Of a stretch of DNA of 10,277 nt, positions 1-7,486 are shown piece after piece. Source of the DNA: WVWW01 sp041568335 (lineage in GTDB: Bacteria; Acidobacteriota; Polarisedimenticolia; Polarisedimenticolales; Polarisedimenticolaceae); the NCBI GenBank assembly GCA_041568335.1, contig JBFFZZ010000095.1:1-10277 (forward strand). The letters are read 5' to 3'. A model generated the notes under the pieces. The model was given only the letters and a program-made list of their open reading frames with translations, ran no database searches and had not been told where the DNA came from. How positions within the stretch are numbered: position 1 is the first letter of the stretch; each line of letters starts with the position of its first letter. A program made the position numbers and the translations under genes.

Positions 1-186
1 GATCGCGGCGAGCCGCTGATCGTCGGACTCGCCCTCGAACGGCGCCCCGTAGTCCATCAGGATCGACGCCGGACCGGAGGTATGGATCAACCGGTAGTAA
101 GAGCGTGCCGAGGCGTCCCCGGCCAGTTTTTCGACGCGACTGCCGGGGAACCGGTCGTCGATCCAGCACTGGACGGTGTCTCGCAT
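1..186 (-). CDS. AmgK-like sugar-1-kinase (aminoglycoside phosphotransferase fold), N-terminal 62 codons only
   Basis: The gene starts at ATG 186..184 and runs off the left edge, so only residues 1-62 are visible. Residues 23-32 read GDASARSYYR and residues 42-46 read ILMDY. Both match the nucleotide-binding N-lobe of the COG3178 / AmgK group, whose members typically carry GDAS-x-R-x-Y-x-R and a following MDAPP-like strand. In Pseudomonas, AmgK phosphorylates N-acetylmuramate or GlcNAc at the anomeric position during peptidoglycan recycling. The ATG lies 2 nt after the stop of the nucleotidyltransferase gene (TGA-CG-ATG), so translation is probably coupled; no clear Shine-Dalgarno is seen. 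The partner being a nucleotidyltransferase strengthens the kinase call. The catalytic loop lies outside the window, so substrate and activity cannot be judged. Another small-molecule kinase of the same fold is the main alternative. Confidence 0.8.
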   Translation of the reverse strand, partial: MRDTVQCWIDDRFPGSRVEKLAGDASARSYYRLIHTSGPASILMDYGAPFEGESDDQRLAAI

Positions 187-188
187 CG

Positions 189-1259
189 TCAACCGGCAAA
201 CGGCCGGAACAACAAGCCGTCCCGTCGTTCGACGCCCGGACCGGGATCTCGGTCGGGCACGAGATCCGGGCAGACGATCATGTCCCGCGCTTTGAAACCG
301 GCCGGCAGCTCCGCATAGGGGCCGACGATCACCCGGTGCAAATCGGCCCCGGGTCCGACCCAGCTCTCTTCCAGGACGACCGTGTCTTCGAGACGGGAGT
401 CTTCCCCGATCCGCGCGGCCATGGCGAGGGAACACCGCCCCGCCAGCCGCACCCCGGAATCGAGCTCGACTCCGGGACCCACGGCGACGAACCGGCACCC
501 CGCGACCTCGTTCACCGGGTCGTGATCGGCGATCGCGGAACGCATTGACTCATCGAGATCCAACAGCGCGAGATGACCGTCAAGGTAGAACCGCGGCGAT
601 CCGAACTCCCACCAGAAGCCGGCATGAAAGTAGGCCCCCAGCCGCCCCTCGGCGGCGATCTCCCGGTAGACGTCGAGGATGTTGCTCGGGCCGGCGGCGG
701 GTAGCCGATCCAGAACCGACTCCTCCAACACATGGCAGCCCGTGAACAGGAACGATCCCGCGATCGTCTCGGGATCGACCTCCGGAAGACCCGCCAGAGA
801 GACGACACGTCCGTCCCGATCGATGTCCACTCTGGAGTAACCGTCCCGTACGGGTGCGAGGGCCAGCGTCGCCCGGTATCCGCCCTCGGTGTGCGCTTTC
901 CTCAACGCCGTGAAATCGATATCGGAAAGGAAGTCGGCGTTGTGCGCGAGGATCGGCCCGTCGCCGCACAACAAGTCGCGGGCGTTGCGCAGCCCGCCGC
1001 CTGTTCCCAGGATCGGATCCTCGAACGTGTAGCTGACGCGCGGCATCCCATCCCGGCCGCCCTTGCCCAGCATCTTGCGCAGAACGTCGGGGCAATAGTG
1101 CAGGTTGAGCACGGCGTGCTCGATCTCGGCGTCCCGCATGCGCCGGAGGTTCTGCAGCGCCAGCGGCCGGCCGAGCACCGACAGTGCCGGTTTGGGGCGA
1201 TCCTGCGTGAGCGGGCGCATGCGCCGGCCCAACCCGGCGGCGAGCAACATCGCATTCAA
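189..1259 (-). CDS. NDP-sugar pyrophosphorylase (MurU/GMPP-like nucleotidyltransferase) with C-terminal left-handed beta-helix
   Basis: The 356-residue protein should transfer a nucleotidyl group to a sugar-1-phosphate. Residues 3-18 (A-M-L-L-A-A-G-L-G-R-R-M-R-P-L-T) form the classic pyrophosphorylase signature, followed by DRPKPAL. GTGGGLRNA and HNADFLSD supply the usual nucleotide- and metal-binding segments. From about residue 258 to 323 the sequence shows hexapeptide-like turns (VGPGVEL, RIGEDSR, WVGPGADL, VGPYAEL), a left-handed beta-helix. MurU of Pseudomonas is only about 220 residues and lacks this part, so the architecture is closer to bacterial GMPP-like enzymes. The TTG start at 1259 gives the family-typical beginning MNAMLLAAG, overlaps the CYTH stop as TTGA, and has GGAGG 10 nt upstream; ATG at 1250 is the alternative. 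With the AmgK-like kinase next in line, UDP-MurNAc or UDP-GlcNAc salvage is the favoured inference, but another activated sugar is possible. Confidence 0.9.
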   Translation of the reverse strand: MNAMLLAAGLGRRMRPLTQDRPKPALSVLGRPLALQNLRRMRDAEIEHAVLNLHYCPDVLRKMLGKGGRDGMPRVSYTFEDPILGTGGGLRNARDLLCGDGPILAHNADFLSDIDFTALRKAHTEGGYRATLALAPVRDGYSRVDIDRDGRVVSLAGLPEVDPETIAGSFLFTGCHVLEESVLDRLPAAGPSNILDVYREIAAEGRLGAYFHAGFWWEFGSPRFYLDGHLALLDLDESMRSAIADHDPVNEVAGCRFVAVGPGVELDSGVRLAGRCSLAMAARIGEDSRLEDTVVLEESWVGPGADLHRVIVGPYAELPAGFKARDMIVCPDLVPDRDPGPGVERRDGLLFRPFAG

Positions 1260-1831
1260 GACGTGGAGTCCTCCGGCTCGAACACCAGATCCCACGGTCG
1301 GCGACCCTTCCGTCCCGCCTCGAGCTCGAGGAGCTTTCGATAGCTCGCGGTCACGTAGTCGTCGACCGTAAAGCCGAGCCCGTCGGCCACCCGGTCGATC
1401 TCGTCGGGTTCGCCTTCGAGCTCGACAAAACAACCCAGCGGCGTCTCGTCGAGACAGACGTGCAGCCCGCCCAACCGAAACTCGGTCCGGTACTTCTGAT
1501 ACCGCCAGTGCGGCTCGTAGCCCAACGCGAGCAGGATGCGTTCGGCCGCATCCCCATCCGCGACGTCGGTTTCGTGTTCGACACGGACCTTGTGGCGATG
1601 GTCCCCTTCGATCGGACCCTTGTAGGTCACGACCGCTCGATCGCCGACACGCCGAAGCCGCAGAGCCTGCCGCCTGCGATGCAGCGGATCCCGGGCACGG
1701 TCGAAAAGGAGGTTGTCTTCGAACGATCGCGCTGACGATTCGACGGCGCCCGCCGATCGCAATCGACTCAGAGCATCTCTCGGGCTGTCAAAGCGGAGCT
1801 TGACCTCGATTTCACGGTTGCGGTCGCTCAC
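1256..1831 (-). CDS. CYTH-domain protein (class IV adenylate cyclase / triphosphatase fold)
   Basis: The 191-residue protein covers a single CYTH triphosphate-tunnel domain. The signature ExExK is E7, E9, K11. Basic residues expected in the tunnel follow: R58 and R60 in LRLRR, K71 in TYKGP, R83 with E85, and K113 and R115. The acidic strands LDET (128-131) and FVELEG (135-140) complete the metal- and phosphate-binding set. CYTH enzymes cleave inorganic triphosphate or thiamine triphosphate, or in some cases make cAMP; the sequence alone does not decide between these. The start is GTG at 1831..1829, immediately before the ExExK strand. There is no Shine-Dalgarno, but TATGAT ends 6 nt before the start, suggesting a leaderless mRNA. 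It is first in a three-gene operon with a sugar nucleotidyltransferase and a sugar kinase, and its stop overlaps the next start by 4 nt. A role in disposing of a (pyro)phosphate product is conceivable but unproven. Confidence 0.92.
   Translation of the reverse strand: MSDRNREIEVKLRFDSPRDALSRLRSAGAVESSARSFEDNLLFDRARDPLHRRRQALRLRRVGDRAVVTYKGPIEGDHRHKVRVEHETDVADGDAAERILLALGYEPHWRYQKYRTEFRLGGLHVCLDETPLGCFVELEGEPDEIDRVADGLGFTVDDYVTASYRKLLELEAGRKGRRPWDLVFEPEDSTS
1270..1274 (-). promoter_or_regulatory. Shine-Dalgarno (GGAGG) of the nucleotidyltransferase gene
   Basis: GGAGG on the minus strand lies 10 nt before the TTG at 1259 and 19 nt before the ATG at 1250. The spacing favours the TTG start, which also gives the family-typical N-terminus. 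The site lies inside the end of the CYTH gene. Confidence 0.65.
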
Positions 1832-1837
1832 GCGGCG

Positions 1838-1843
1838 ATCATA
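1838..1843 (-). promoter_or_regulatory. -10 box of the CYTH operon, leaderless
   Basis: TATGAT on the minus strand (5 of 6 to TATAAT) is followed by exactly 6 nt and then the GTG start of the CYTH gene. Transcription would begin at or within a base or two of the start codon. No convincing -35 hexamer is seen at 16-18 nt upstream. It lies in the 37-nt divergent gap shared with the antiporter promoter. Confidence 0.5.
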
Positions 1844-1853
1844 ACAGCAGGGC

Positions 1854-1859
1854 TATACT
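1854..1859 (+). promoter_or_regulatory. -10 box of the antiporter-lnt operon
   Basis: TATACT (5 of 6 to TATAAT) ends 9 nt before the ATG at 1869. No Shine-Dalgarno lies in those 9 nt, so the mRNA would have a leader of about 0-3 nt. A good -35 is not visible; its expected place lies over the start of the divergent CYTH gene, so the two promoters face away from each other and share DNA. Confidence 0.45.
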
Positions 1860-1868
1860 TCGCAGTCG

Positions 1869-3131
1869 ATGGAATCGGTGGGCATCGTTGTTGTCGCGGT
1901 CGCGGTCCTCGCCTTCGGGCTCATCTCGCGACGGTTGCAACGCTCGATCGTGACGCCGCCGATGATGTTCGTCTTGCTCGGCATCGCCATCGGACCGCTC
2001 GGCTTTCACCTGGTCGAGTTCGAGACCGAGCACGGTTGGTTCCACACGCTCGCCGAGCTTACTCTGGTGCTGATCCTGTTCACCGACGCCTCGCGGATCA
2101 ACCTGCGCCTGCTCTGGGAACAGCACCGGCTCCCGCTCCGCCTGCTGCTGGTCGGCCTGCCGCTGACGATCGCCGCAGGCGTGGGTGTCGCCATCGGGGT
2201 CTTTCCGTCGTGGAATCTCTGGGAAACCTTCGCGCTGGCCGCGATTCTCGCGCCGACCGACGCCGCCCTGGGACAGGCGGTGGTCTCCAGTCCCGACGTG
2301 CCCGTGCGCATCCGTCAGACGCTGAACGCCGAGAGCGGTCTGAACGACGGGATCGCGCTGCCGATCGTTCTCTTCTGCATAACCTGCGCCGCCGCCGCCG
2401 GGCACGCCGAGGAGTCCATCGGCTGGGTCGGGTTCACCGCCAAGCAGCTGATCTTCGGGCCGCTGGTCGGTTTCGTCGTCGGGCGCATCGGCGGCGGGCT
2501 GGTCGTCTGGTGCCGCGAGCGGCACTGGATGAACGAGGTGTTCACCAGCCTGTCGTCGATCGCGCTGGCCCTGATGTCGTACTCGATCGCCTACCTGATC
2601 GGTGGCAACGGGTTCATCGCGGCGTTCGTGGCCGGGATGACGCTGGGCAACCTGTGCGAGAAGACCTGCATGAGCCTGGTCGAGTTCGCGGAGGCCGAGG
2701 GCCAGCTGATGACCCTGCTCGTCTTCCTGGTCTTCGGCGCGGCGATGGTGCCTTTCTTGACACGCGACTTCCGGTGGATCTTCGTGCTCTACGGTCTGCT
2801 GAGCCTGACCGTCGTCCGCATGCTCCCGGTCGCGCTCAGCCTGATCGGGTCGGGCATACGGGGTCCGACCTACTGGTTCCTCGGGTGGTTCGGCCCGCGT
2901 GGGATCGCGTCGATCCTGTTCGCGTTGCTGGTCGTCGAGCCGATGTTGCCGCACGCCGACACCATCCTCGCCGTCGTGACGATCACCGTGCTCCTCTCGG
3001 TGTTCCTTCACGGGATGACGGCGGCGCCACTGGCGCGCGCTTACGGTGCGCGCGTGAGGGCGGCAGGAAATCACGTCCACGAGATGCAACACGTCGACGA
3101 GCATCCGTTACGCATCCGGCGCGGGTCCTGA
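1869..3131 (+). CDS. CPA1-family Na+/H+ antiporter (NhaP type)
   Basis: The 420-residue, strongly hydrophobic protein has about a dozen membrane segments covering nearly its whole length. It should exchange Na+ (or K+) for H+ across the inner membrane. Key family motifs are visible: APTDAAL at 129-134 in the unwound helix, ESGLNDG at 155-161 with the ion-site pair N159-D160, and WFGPRGIAS at 340-348 with the conserved arginine R344. The Asn-Asp pair is the mark of electroneutral CPA1 exchangers such as NhaP, as opposed to Asp-Asp in electrogenic CPA2 proteins. The length is typical of a transporter without a large cytoplasmic regulatory tail; only about 30 basic residues follow the last helix. 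The ATG at 1869 is chosen because the first helix starts directly after it and a -10 box lies just upstream. The stop overlaps the lnt start by one base (TGATG), implying coupled translation. Confidence 0.95.
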   Translation: MESVGIVVVAVAVLAFGLISRRLQRSIVTPPMMFVLLGIAIGPLGFHLVEFETEHGWFHTLAELTLVLILFTDASRINLRLLWEQHRLPLRLLLVGLPLTIAAGVGVAIGVFPSWNLWETFALAAILAPTDAALGQAVVSSPDVPVRIRQTLNAESGLNDGIALPIVLFCITCAAAAGHAEESIGWVGFTAKQLIFGPLVGFVVGRIGGGLVVWCRERHWMNEVFTSLSSIALALMSYSIAYLIGGNGFIAAFVAGMTLGNLCEKTCMSLVEFAEAEGQLMTLLVFLVFGAAMVPFLTRDFRWIFVLYGLLSLTVVRMLPVALSLIGSGIRGPTYWFLGWFGPRGIASILFALLVVEPMLPHADTILAVVTITVLLSVFLHGMTAAPLARAYGARVRAAGNHVHEMQHVDEHPLRIRRGS

Positions 3132-4693
3132 TGGGACGTCTCGCGCGCTGGTCCGAGAACGGATGGACGCTTCCGCTGATCTCGGGGCTCATGCTCGGCG
3201 GGAGCTTCTACGTCCCGTGGATCGTCTTCAACCTACTCGCGCTCGTACCGTTGCTCGTCTGGCTGGAGCGGCACGACACGCGCAGCCGCTGGTTCCGTCT
3301 TCGTGGCGGTGTGTTGGCGGGGCTGGCGTGTCACCTCGTCTCGACGTCTTTCCTGCTGGCGCTCTCCCGGTTCAGCTGGCTGGCGTACCTGCTGTATCCC
3401 GCGTTCGCGCTGATCCTGGCGTTGAAGATCGGTCTCATCACGACCTTCGCCTCGTGGCTGCGGCGCCGGACGGGGCTGCCGTGGGTCGGGATCCTGCCCT
3501 GCGTCTGGGTCTCCTCGGACTGGCTGCTGACGTTCGGCGACCTGCGCATGCCCGGCGATCACCTTTACCACACGATGACGGCGTACCCCTTCCTGATCCA
3601 GTTCGCCGACGTGACGGGACCGTACGGGATCACCGCGGTCGTCGTCGCGGTCAACGTCCTGCTGCACCACGTCATGATCGATTGGCCCGGCCCACGCGCA
3701 CGCCGATCGGCGCTTGCCTTGCTGTTGCTCGGCGTTCCGCTGCTCGCCTACGACACGTGGGCCTGGCGCAAGGAGCGGCCGGTCGATTCGACGCTGCAGG
3801 TGGGCATCGTCCAGCCCGATGTACGGATGCTCGTCAAGTGGGACGACAACGCCGACGACGAACAGTGGGAGAAGCTCGCGCGGTTGAGCCGCGACGCCGT
3901 GGATCGCGGAGCCGCGCTGTTGGTCTGGCCGGAGACCGCGGTACCTCGGCCGATGTATCACTGGCTCGAGCGTCACGAAACCCGGGCGATGCAGCCGGTA
4001 CAGGATCTCGCGCGCGAGCTCGGCGTTCCGATTTTGGCCGGCCTGGAATACGTCCGCGTCCGGGCGCCGGACGACTGGGATCTCTTCAACGCGGCGATGA
4101 TCGTGACCGCCGACGGCGGGCTGGCCGAGCCATGGACGGGCAAGGCGTATCTCGTTCCGTTCACCGAGAAGCTCCCGTTCGAGGGTCTGTTGGGCGAGCT
4201 GCTGGGCGATCGCGGAGGGGAGTGGCGGTTCGTGACCGGTGGCTTCGAGGAGGCGGAACCGGGACAACTGCTGCCGATCGCCGGGACCGACGTCGGCGTG
4301 CTCGTCTGCTACGAACAGTTGTTCGCGGATCTATCGCGGGCCCACCAGACCGCGGGAGCGGGTTGGCTGGCGGTCATCACCAACGACGCGTGGTTCGCCC
4401 GCACCCCGTTTCAGCGCTACCAGGCGAACGCGGTTCGGCTGCGCGCGATCGAAACGCGGCGGGACATCGTGCGCGCCGCCAACACGGGCATCTCGGGCTT
4501 CGTCGACGCGCGCGGTCACCTGTTCGATGCGACGCGTCTTTACGAAGAAGCGGTCATCGTACGCGAGATCGGCGTGAGACGAGGCCGCACGATCTACGGA
4601 CGCATCGGGGACGTCGTCGCCTGGGTCGCGGTTGCCGGCTGCGCCGCGACACTCGGTCTGGCGATCACACGGGGCAAGGAGAGCCGGGGCTGA
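3131..4693 (+). CDS. lnt: Apolipoprotein N-acyltransferase
   Basis: The 520-residue inner-membrane enzyme N-acylates the lipidated cysteine of lipoproteins, the last step of lipoprotein maturation. About six N-terminal membrane segments (residues 12-210) are followed by a periplasmic nitrilase-fold domain from about residue 222 (LQVGIVQPD) and a final helix near 493-512. The catalytic triad is present: E268 in WPETAVP, K338 in GKAYLVPF and C393 in LVCYEQLF. These align with E267, K335 and C387 of E. coli, and the length is close to the E. coli protein. NDAWF (418-422) and the ANTGISG strand (450-456) are also family-typical. The ATG shares one base with the antiporter stop; the reading frame is open further upstream, but that part overlaps the antiporter and lacks Lnt features. 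Pairing with a Na+/H+ antiporter has no obvious functional logic. Presence of Lnt supports a diderm or other N-acylating host. Confidence 0.97.
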   Translation: MGRLARWSENGWTLPLISGLMLGGSFYVPWIVFNLLALVPLLVWLERHDTRSRWFRLRGGVLAGLACHLVSTSFLLALSRFSWLAYLLYPAFALILALKIGLITTFASWLRRRTGLPWVGILPCVWVSSDWLLTFGDLRMPGDHLYHTMTAYPFLIQFADVTGPYGITAVVVAVNVLLHHVMIDWPGPRARRSALALLLLGVPLLAYDTWAWRKERPVDSTLQVGIVQPDVRMLVKWDDNADDEQWEKLARLSRDAVDRGAALLVWPETAVPRPMYHWLERHETRAMQPVQDLARELGVPILAGLEYVRVRAPDDWDLFNAAMIVTADGGLAEPWTGKAYLVPFTEKLPFEGLLGELLGDRGGEWRFVTGGFEEAEPGQLLPIAGTDVGVLVCYEQLFADLSRAHQTAGAGWLAVITNDAWFARTPFQRYQANAVRLRAIETRRDIVRAANTGISGFVDARGHLFDATRLYEEAVIVREIGVRRGRTIYGRIGDVVAWVAVAGCAATLGLAITRGKESRG

Positions 4694-4755
4694 GGGTTAC
4701 GTTTTCGTGATCGGAATGAATCGAACAATGCCAAACGTTCGCGGGTATCACGCTC

Positions 4756-4761
4756 AAAGGA
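4756..4761 (+). promoter_or_regulatory. Shine-Dalgarno of the 100-residue membrane protein
   Basis: AAAGGA ends 7 nt before the ATG at 4769, a normal spacing, and supports that start. The 75 nt between lnt and this gene show no clear promoter or terminator; a weak inverted repeat (4722-4726 with 4737-4741) is probably chance. Confidence 0.55.
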
Positions 4762-4768
4762 AACCACC

Positions 4769-5071
4769 ATGCCCGCGCTGATCGCTCGAATCGTGCTTCT
4801 GGGAGTCATCCTCCCGCTCAACATCCCGATTTATCGTTGGGCCTGGCGTTTCTGTTTCGGCACGATGGAGGAGTTCGAGGTCTGTCTCCGGTACGTGATG
4901 GAGCTCCAGCTCGTCTCGTTGTTCAAGTTCGAGCTCCACCGCAACGCCTACGCGACGTTCAAGGTCGGCCTGTTCGTGCTGATCTGCGGCGGGATCATCG
5001 TGCTCGAGTTCGTCGGACTCGTCCTGGTTTTCGGAGCTTTACGCGACATCTGGGGCTCGATCAACGGTTAG
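4769..5071 (+). CDS. Two-TM membrane protein of unknown function, 100 residues
   Basis: I do not recognise a family. The protein has a hydrophobic N-terminus (about residues 4-22), a central stretch of about 40 residues with acidic and aromatic character (MEEFEVCLRYVMELQLVSLFKFELHR), and a second long hydrophobic helix (about 64-90) ending in LRDIWGSING. Two membrane spans with a short soluble loop between them are likely. A Shine-Dalgarno AAAGGA lies 7 nt before the ATG, and codon use is GC-rich in third positions like its neighbours, so it is probably a real gene. It follows lnt by 75 nt on the same strand and may be co-transcribed. Its stop is 20 nt from the stop of the convergent secA-like gene, with no terminator hairpin between them. 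No catalytic motif is visible. Confidence 0.72.
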   Translation: MPALIARIVLLGVILPLNIPIYRWAWRFCFGTMEEFEVCLRYVMELQLVSLFKFELHRNAYATFKVGLFVLICGGIIVLEFVGLVLVFGALRDIWGSING

Positions 5072-5091
5072 CGCCTCCGAATGGATCGAGA

Positions 5092-7455
5092 CTAGCCTCT
5101 CTTTCCTCGATGGCGCCACCAACGGTAGAGCGCCCACGGCGCGACGAACCAGAGGTTGAGCACGAGCCCCAAGCCCATGGCGGTTCCGCCCACCTTGGCA
5201 AAGAGCTGATCGCGAAACGGGTCGTCGCTGACGATGTAGGTCCAGGTCGAGCTCGGTGTTTTGAGTCCGAGCTCGTCGAGACTCGTTTTCTCCGCGACAG
5301 CCCGTTTCAGTAACAGGTCAATCTCGTTTTCCACGCGAGAGAACACACCGGCAAACGCTTCGATGATCTCCTTCTGAAACTCCGCGAGCGGATCGAGCCG
5401 CGCAAGGGTTCGAAGATGGATACCGTCGCGAAGCTCCGTAATGAGACCGAGGTGATCGCGCCAGGCGCGGTCCATCACGGCGAGCCTCACGCGCATCTCG
5501 AACGGTTCTCCGTCGCCGTGGAGCGCGGCGTTGCGTCGCTCTTGAAGCTGCACGCGCTGCTGCTCGACCATCTCGCTGTACTTCGTGAGGGTGCGGCGGA
5601 TGTCGAGGTTCTGCCCCTCGACGATGCGCTGCGTCCGCTCGATCTCGCGCAGGATCAACGGGTGGTCGACCTCGCCGCCGACCGCCGTGCCGTCGAGATC
5701 GACCGCGGAGCGCAGCGCGGTCGGGATGCGCGCCGCCAGATCGAACCGTTCCAACAACGGATCCTCGAGACTGACGAAGAAGCGGGTCGAGCCCGGGTCA
5801 CCCTGACGTGCCGAGCGACCGCGTAGCTGGTCGTCGATCCGGCGGCTCTCGTGGCGGTTGGTCCCGATGACGTAAAGGCCGCCGAGCGAGACGACCCGAT
5901 CGCGTTCATTCTCGTCGGTGCCCCCGAGACGGATATCGGTGCCCCGCCCGGCCATGTTGGTCGAGATGGTGACGGCGCCGAGCAGGCCGGCATCGGCGAC
6001 GATCGCCGCCTCCAGTTCGTCGCGCTTGGCGTTGAGCAAGCGGCATTCCACCCCCGAATCCCGGAGCTCCGCGGCAAGCCGTTCCGACTCCTCGACACTC
6101 ACCGTACCGACGAGCACCGGCCGACCGGACTGCTGGGCGGAAACGATCTCCGCCACGAGCGCAGCGCGCTTGTCCCGCATCGTGCGAAACACGCGGTCGG
6201 GATGGTCGATCCGGGTCGAGGGAACGTTGGGTGGGATCACGACCGTCGTCATCCCGTAGAATTCTTTCAACTCGGCGCAGGCCGTGTACGCGGTCGCCGT
6301 CATCCCGGCGAGCTTTTCGTAGAACCCCAACAGGTGCTGCAGCGTGATGGTGCCGAGGATGGTGCCGGCCGAGCCTCCCGCGAGACCCTCCTTGGCCTCG
6401 ACGGCAGCCTGGAGCCCGTCCGGCAGATGCCGGTCCTCGACGACACGTCCGGTGAACTCGTCGATCAGCTCGATGCGGCCATCGCGTACGAGGTAGTCGA
6501 CGTCGCGTTTGAGCAAAGCCCGGGCGTGCAACGCCGCGTTGATCCCGGTCATCGTCTCCACCTGCGCTTGCGCGTGGAGATCGTCGACGCCGAGGCGTCG
6601 CTCGACGAAGTCCATCCCCGCGTCCGTGAGGTTCACGTTGCGGCCGTTCTCGTCCAGGGCGTAGTGGATTCCCGGTCGCAGATCGCGAACGAGCGTCTCG
6701 AATTCGCCGACCGAGACAAGGCGCTCGTCCAGCTGGCCGGCGATCACCAGCGGAACGCGAGCCTCGTCGACGAGGATCGAGTCCGCCTCATCGACGATCG
6801 CGTAGTGGAACGGACGCTGCACGAGCTCCGCGGGATCGCCGGCCAGCAACCCACGGAGGAAGTCGAAGCCGACTTCCTTGGCTGTCGCGTAGGTCACGTC
6901 CGCCGCGTAGGCACGCCGGCGCTCCGCGGCGTTCATCGACTCCTGGATGACACCGACCGAGAAACCGAACAATTCGTAGACCGGGCCCATCCACTCCACA
7001 TCCCGCCGGGCCAGGTAGTCGTTGAAAGTCAGGACGTGCACGCCGCGTCCCGCCAGCGCGTGGAGGCACGCCGGGCCGACGGCAGCGAGCGTCTTGCCCT
7101 CTCCCGTGGCCATCTCGGCGAGGTCGCCACCGGCCAGCACGAGTCCCGCGATGATCTGCACATCGTAGGGGCGCATCGCCAGCAGACGGTCGGCGGCTTC
7201 GCGCACGATCGCGAACGTCTCGTCCCCAACGTCGTCGACGGCGCAGCCGCCCGAGCGGGCGCGCTCGCGAAGTTCGCACGCTCGTTCGCGCAACGTTTCA
7301 TCCGATTCGTCGCGGAGCGATTCCCCGAGCCGGCCGATCGTCCGCAAGCGATCGCGGAATCGTGCGGGTCCATTCCAGTCGACCGGCCGCGCGCGAAGTC
7401 GGTCGAGGGTTCGCGTCAAAACCCCTGGACCTCGACCATGCATGCGCAGGTTCAT
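5092..7455 (-). CDS. secA: Divergent SecA-type protein translocase ATPase lacking the helical wing domain, with a C-terminal hydrophobic anchor
   Basis: The 787-residue motor should drive proteins through SecYEG using ATP. ATPase motifs are intact: EMATGEGKT (114-122, Walker A), DEAD at 222-225 continuing SILVDEARVPL, TNMAGRGTDI (499-508) and QLRGRSARQGDPG (543-555). The preprotein-binding domain lies at about 240-340. The helical scaffold is present: VEGQNLDIRRTL near 612-623 and MDRAWRDHL near 661-669, then DGIHLR. Between the QQR segment (about 632) and MDRAW there are only about 28 residues where E. coli SecA has well over 100, so the helical wing domain is essentially absent, as known for mycobacterial SecA2. 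The cysteine-rich zinc tail is also missing; instead residues 758-777 form a hydrophobic segment followed by RWWRHRGKRG. This suggests an accessory SecA. ATG 7455 is chosen because the SecA-like N-terminus begins shortly after it; ATG 7443 is possible. It lies 44 nt after the VIT1-like stop. Confidence 0.93.
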   Translation of the reverse strand: MNLRMHGRGPGVLTRTLDRLRARPVDWNGPARFRDRLRTIGRLGESLRDESDETLRERACELRERARSGGCAVDDVGDETFAIVREAADRLLAMRPYDVQIIAGLVLAGGDLAEMATGEGKTLAAVGPACLHALAGRGVHVLTFNDYLARRDVEWMGPVYELFGFSVGVIQESMNAAERRRAYAADVTYATAKEVGFDFLRGLLAGDPAELVQRPFHYAIVDEADSILVDEARVPLVIAGQLDERLVSVGEFETLVRDLRPGIHYALDENGRNVNLTDAGMDFVERRLGVDDLHAQAQVETMTGINAALHARALLKRDVDYLVRDGRIELIDEFTGRVVEDRHLPDGLQAAVEAKEGLAGGSAGTILGTITLQHLLGFYEKLAGMTATAYTACAELKEFYGMTTVVIPPNVPSTRIDHPDRVFRTMRDKRAALVAEIVSAQQSGRPVLVGTVSVEESERLAAELRDSGVECRLLNAKRDELEAAIVADAGLLGAVTISTNMAGRGTDIRLGGTDENERDRVVSLGGLYVIGTNRHESRRIDDQLRGRSARQGDPGSTRFFVSLEDPLLERFDLAARIPTALRSAVDLDGTAVGGEVDHPLILREIERTQRIVEGQNLDIRRTLTKYSEMVEQQRVQLQERRNAALHGDGEPFEMRVRLAVMDRAWRDHLGLITELRDGIHLRTLARLDPLAEFQKEIIEAFAGVFSRVENEIDLLLKRAVAEKTSLDELGLKTPSSTWTYIVSDDPFRDQLFAKVGGTAMGLGLVLNLWFVAPWALYRWWRHRGKRG

Positions 7456-7460
7456 AAGAT

Positions 7461-7486
7461 CGGGCTCGCCGGATGGAAAGCCCGGC
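7461..7486 (-). other. Two mutually exclusive short hairpins just upstream of the secA-like start
   Basis: CGGGCT (7461-7466) can pair with AGCCCG (7479-7484), while GCCGG (7468-7472) can pair with CCGGC (7482-7486). The two stems share bases 7482-7484, so only one can form at a time. Both lie within 31 nt of the secA-like ATG. No Shine-Dalgarno is visible there. A role in translational control is possible, but stems of 5-6 bp are common by chance in GC-rich DNA. Confidence 0.25.

Noticed and set aside
1260..1433. Longer N-terminus for the nucleotidyltransferase (ATG 1433)
   Set aside because: The extra residues are Arg-rich, overlap the CYTH gene, and the family signature begins right after TTG 1259, which has a well-placed Shine-Dalgarno.
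1839..3104. 421-codon open frame on the minus strand, opposite the antiporter
   Set aside because: It is rich in Arg, Asp, Gln and His in a way typical of the antisense of a GC-rich gene, has no recognisable domain, and the opposite frame is a clear NhaP-type antiporter.
2036..3130. N-terminal extension of the lnt reading frame
   Set aside because: It overlaps the antiporter, is Arg/Pro-rich shadow sequence, and Lnt homologues begin near the ATG at 3131.
4722..4741. Inverted repeat CGAAC/GTTCG in the lnt-downstream gap
   Set aside because: Five-base arms with a 10-nt loop and no T-run; expected by chance.
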